Source: Sphingobacterium athyrii (GTDB taxonomy: Bacteria; Bacteroidota; Bacteroidia; Sphingobacteriales; Sphingobacteriaceae). From it: a stretch of 64,000 nucleotides of DNA. Within the stretch, counting starts at the first letter, position 1; every line of letters starts with the position of its first letter. Positions 61,108-64,000 of this stretch are shown piece by piece. The stretch is from NCBI RefSeq assembly GCF_003071065.1, contig NZ_QCXX01000002.1:682001-746000 (forward strand). The letters run 5' to 3'. Below the pieces are notes generated by a model. It was not told the DNA's origin and ran no database searches. It saw only the letters and a program-made list of their open reading frames with translations. The position numbers and the translations under genes were made by a program.

Positions 61108-63105
61108 ATGAAAAATAGCAGTATATTTTTACTCTTTATTTTACTCTTGGGAATCGGTACTGCAGAGGCGCAGACGACCGTGTTGCACGATTGGAAATTG
61201 AGTTCTCCAGACGGATCTTATATCATGCAGATTACCCAGGAAAAGGTCGCTACGGGTAAGAAGCAGTTATTCTATACATTAACCTACAAGGGCAAACAAG
61301 CCATCGGGAAAAGTGAACTGGGGATACAGCTCGACAACCAATTATTTGAGTCGGCCTTGGCGATAGAAAATGATACTAGTCTATCCTGGTGCGAAAATCT
61401 TGATTTTGCGCAGGAGTATCGTCAGTCAACGCAGCAGGAATGGAAACCGCTGTACGGTGAGCGCAGTCGGGTAAAAGAAGATTATAAAGAACTCGTATTA
61501 AAGTTTACAAAATTTGATGAGCAAACTGCACATACAGAAGGCCAGCAGGGGACAAGTTATGACAAGCGTCGCAGCTATTCTTTGGACATTGTATTCAGGG
61601 CTTACAATGAGGGTGTGGCATTTAAGTATTTCTTCCCCGAAAATAGCAATGGATTGTTTTTGCATATTACGGGCGAGCAGACAAGTTTTGCTTTTGAAGA
61701 AGGTACGAAAGCTTATTACGAACGCTGGGCACAGGGCCCATATTTCCTACAACCGCTTAAAAATTGGAAAGATGAAAGCGAGCGGCCACTGACTTTATCC
61801 TTGCCCAATGGGTTATATGTTGCTCTTCTCGAAGCCCAGATGGTCGATTATGCACGGACAAAGTTGAAGCTCTCGACCAGTCAGGCCAATACCTTGCAGG
61901 CCTCGATTTATGGTGAAGTGGATGCTATTCCGCCCTTTTCGACCTCCTGGCGTGTGATCATGGTTGCCCAGCAGCCTGGGCAATTGATCGAGCACAATGA
62001 TTTGGTACTGAATCTAAACCTCGAGAATCAGATCAAAGATAGCTCCTGGATAAAACCAGGTAAAGCGATCCGCTCTGGCCTGACCACTGCACAGGCATTG
62101 GCCTGCATAGATTTTGCGGCGCAGCACGGTTTACACTACGTCCATCTGGATGCAGGTTGGTATGGTCCCGAAATGAAAGTTGCTTCCAAGGCTAACCGTG
62201 TCGCAGGGAATAGGGATCTGGATATGCAAGAGCTGATTCACTATGCTGCACAGAAAGATATCGGCATTTTTATCTATGTCAATCAGCGCGCCTTGATGGA
62301 CGATTTGGATGAATTGTTTGCCCTTTATCAAAAATGGGGGGTCAAGGGTGTTAAATTTGGTTTTGTCCAGGTCGGTTCAAACCGTTGGTCAACATGGTTA
62401 CACCAGGCCGTCAAGAAGGCCGCTCAGTACCAGCTATTGGTCGATATTCATGATGAATACCGGCCTACTGGATATAGTCGTACTTATCCAAATCTTTTGA
62501 CGCAGGAAGGTATTCGGGGTAATGAAGAAATGCCTGATGCGACCCATAATACAATCTTGCCATTTACCCGTTTTCTGGCGGGGGCGGGTGATTATACAAT
62601 CAGCTATTACAACAGCCGGATCAAAACTACACATGCGCACCAGTTGGCCTTGTCGGTCGTGTATTACAGTCCATTGCAGTTTTTATACTGGTACGATACC
62701 CCCGGGATGTATCAGGGCGAACCCGAGATCGCTTTTTTCGATCAGGTCAAAACGGTATGGGACGATACCAAAGTCCTAAAGGGAGAGATTGGTCATTATA
62801 TCGCGACGGCAAGGCGTAGCGCTGACGAATGGTTTGTGGGGGCTATTACCAATACAGAGCAACGAAAACTGGATTTGAAACTAGATTTCCTGAATCCCGA
62901 CACCGTATATGTCATGGACAGCTACACCGACGATGCTGCGATGCGTACAAAAACAAAAGTCGCTGTAAACCATTTTCTTGTGGATCAGAAAACATCGCTC
63001 CAACTACTGCTGAAAGCGAGCGGTGGCGCAGCATTGCATCTCCGTCCGGCAACCAAAATGGATAAAGTAAAGTATAAGAATGTTTTAACAAGAAAAAGCC
63101 TATAA
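61108..63105 (+). CDS. GH97 glycoside hydrolase, inverting type
   Basis: A 665-aa exported enzyme (signal peptide ends AEAQT): N-terminal beta-sandwich (about 25-280), catalytic TIM barrel (about 285-560) and C-terminal beta domain. The position of the retaining nucleophile Asp (GVKGVKVDFF in other members) is G418 in GVKGVKFGFV, while E450 (DIHDEYRPTG) and E474 (GIRGNEEMP) keep the 24-residue spacing I recall for Glu508 and Glu532 in SusB. The enzyme is therefore probably inverting and alpha-glucoside-acting, not an alpha-galactosidase. It lies 8 bases behind the transporter. Confidence 0.88.
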   Translation: MKNSSIFLLFILLLGIGTAEAQTTVLHDWKLSSPDGSYIMQITQEKVATGKKQLFYTLTYKGKQAIGKSELGIQLDNQLFESALAIENDTSLSWCENLDFAQEYRQSTQQEWKPLYGERSRVKEDYKELVLKFTKFDEQTAHTEGQQGTSYDKRRSYSLDIVFRAYNEGVAFKYFFPENSNGLFLHITGEQTSFAFEEGTKAYYERWAQGPYFLQPLKNWKDESERPLTLSLPNGLYVALLEAQMVDYARTKLKLSTSQANTLQASIYGEVDAIPPFSTSWRVIMVAQQPGQLIEHNDLVLNLNLENQIKDSSWIKPGKAIRSGLTTAQALACIDFAAQHGLHYVHLDAGWYGPEMKVASKANRVAGNRDLDMQELIHYAAQKDIGIFIYVNQRALMDDLDELFALYQKWGVKGVKFGFVQVGSNRWSTWLHQAVKKAAQYQLLVDIHDEYRPTGYSRTYPNLLTQEGIRGNEEMPDATHNTILPFTRFLAGAGDYTISYYNSRIKTTHAHQLALSVVYYSPLQFLYWYDTPGMYQGEPEIAFFDQVKTVWDDTKVLKGEIGHYIATARRSADEWFVGAITNTEQRKLDLKLDFLNPDTVYVMDSYTDDAAMRTKTKVAVNHFLVDQKTSLQLLLKASGGAALHLRPATKMDKVKYKNVLTRKSL

Positions 63106-63109
63106 TAAA

Positions 63110-64000
63110 ATGAAACAATTGCGCGCGGATCTTATCCTACTACTGCTATTGTGCTGTATAACCTTCACGGGAACAGCACAGCGAAATGGTTCAGACCTGA
63201 AAGTATACGAGGCCCCGAAAGGAGCATTATTGAATACTGATTTTACGGTCAAAGTGCGTCAAAAAGGTGAGAAGGAATGGAGATATCTGCCAAGTCATCT
63301 GATTAAGGTCGACGAGGTGCGAAATGCGAAGCATCAGGTAGAAGATGCCTCAATGGCCTATTTTGATTTTAAGGGGACAGTAGAGGTTTCAGTTACCCAC
63401 AATAGAGGAGCGATCAATACAGCACGTATTCGGCCGCTGTCATACGGTATTAAACCAGTGGTTGCTGGCAATACCATGACTTTTGTCCTTGATCAACCCC
63501 GAAATCTTTCGCTTGAAATCAACGACGATATTTTCCATAACCTCCTGCTCTTCGCAAATCCAATGCTGGAAAATATCCCCGCTAAAAATGATCCGAATGT
63601 CATTTATTTCGGTACTGGAATTCATGAATTTAAGGGGGGTAATTTCAAAATACCGAGCAATAAAACTGTTTATATCGCTGGAGATGCCATTTTACGTGGA
63701 CAGCTGCTGATAGACAGCGTTGAAAATGTTAAGGTCATCGGGCGGGGTATGGTAGAGCATACGGTCAAAATGGGCATTCATATTTCCCGTTCGAAAAATA
63801 TATTGGTAGAGGGGGTTTTTACGACGCAATGTGCCACGGGAGGCTCCGATCAGGTGACCATCAGAAATGTGAAAAGCGTGAGTTATTACGGTTGGGGAGA
63901 TGGACTCAATGTATTTGCCAGCAATAATGTATTATTCGATGGCGTATTTTGTCGAAATTCTGATGACTGCACTACCGTCTATGCAACCCGAAAAGGCTTC
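63110..64000 (+). CDS. GH28-like right-handed beta-helix enzyme, cut by window edge
   Basis: The ATG at 63110 is 4 bases after the GH97 stop. The signal peptide (LLLLLCCITFTGTAQ) precedes an N-terminal beta domain (about 25-150) and the first turns of a parallel beta-helix (KIPSNKTVYIAGDAILRG, VKVIGRGMVEHT, VEGVFTTQCATG). The segment CRNSDDCTTVY near the window end resembles the Asp-Asp catalytic pair of polygalacturonases (GH28). 297 codons are visible and the C-terminus is missing. GH28 members hydrolyse alpha-galacturonide or rhamnogalacturonan-type bonds; related families remain possible. Confidence 0.75.
   Translation, partial: MKQLRADLILLLLLCCITFTGTAQRNGSDLKVYEAPKGALLNTDFTVKVRQKGEKEWRYLPSHLIKVDEVRNAKHQVEDASMAYFDFKGTVEVSVTHNRGAINTARIRPLSYGIKPVVAGNTMTFVLDQPRNLSLEINDDIFHNLLLFANPMLENIPAKNDPNVIYFGTGIHEFKGGNFKIPSNKTVYIAGDAILRGQLLIDSVENVKVIGRGMVEHTVKMGIHISRSKNILVEGVFTTQCATGGSDQVTIRNVKSVSYYGWGDGLNVFASNNVLFDGVFCRNSDDCTTVYATRKGF

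Noticed and set aside
1..64000. CRISPR arrays, tRNA and rRNA genes
   Set aside because: No regularly spaced repeats, cloverleaf-like segments with CCA-type ends or rRNA signature sequences were noticed on reading; a covariance search would be needed to exclude small RNAs.

Overview
The window is a stretch of a Bacteroidota chromosome, most likely a Sphingobacterium or close relative (Sphingobacteriaceae). Evidence: four SusC/SusD pairs, an ECF sigma/FecR unit, fimbrillin-like lipoproteins, LytTR and PdxR/MocR regulators, an IS66 element, and few clear Shine-Dalgarno sequences. No rRNA, tRNA or CRISPR array was recognised. The window opens inside an XRE-type regulator and closes inside a beta-helix (GH28-like) enzyme.

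Layout. 1-8.3 kb is AT-rich: partial XRE regulator, an unknown 126-aa protein, SusC, SusD, a redoxin, and two small minus-strand ORFs, one with a conserved-looking CxxxxxC segment. 9-18.5 kb holds a Crp-like regulator, an unknown neighbour and a membrane-anchored LytTR protein whose 3' end is interrupted by a complete IS66 element (11350-13609, 8-bp target duplication GGTGCTGC). After it come a small HTH gene, a compact phage-lysis-like module (unknown 252-aa protein, DUF5675 protein, two overlapping small membrane proteins), an SPW-repeat protein, an unknown tail-anchored protein and a zinc alcohol dehydrogenase. 19-23.6 kb holds a TonB-dependent siderophore receptor and a GH2 enzyme.

24-32.2 kb is a GC-rich minus-strand operon: ECF sigma, FecR anti-sigma, SusC with an N-terminal STN signalling domain, SusD, and a TlpA-like thioredoxin. 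This is a transenvelope signalling (FecIRA-type) uptake locus. Divergent from it, 32.6-39.7 kb is a small locus of SusC, SusD and a GH127 beta-L-arabinofuranosidase with a C-terminal discoidin-like domain. 39.8-48.8 kb carries a VOC protein, an orphan FtsX/MacB permease, a GNAT, an AhpD-like protein divergent from a MocR regulator, two gene remnants, a fimbrillin-like lipoprotein with a small companion, and a divergent LuxR-type response regulator.

49.6-64 kb is a polysaccharide utilisation locus read on the plus strand: SusC, SusD, an alginate-lyase-superfamily enzyme, an IPT-domain surface glycan-binding protein, GH88 unsaturated glucuronyl hydrolase, ROK kinase, sugar MFS transporter, an inverting-type GH97 and a GH28-like enzyme. 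The logic is that a lyase cuts a uronic-acid polymer, the SusCD pair imports the products, GH88 removes the unsaturated uronate, GH97 and the GH28-like enzyme trim the rest, and MFS plus ROK take up and phosphorylate the monosaccharide.

The best candidates for something undescribed are the 14.3-16.2 kb lysis-like module, whose DUF5675 protein has an L,D-transpeptidase-like His/Cys arrangement, and the SusCD-redoxin loci. The IS66 insertion is the best-resolved molecular event.
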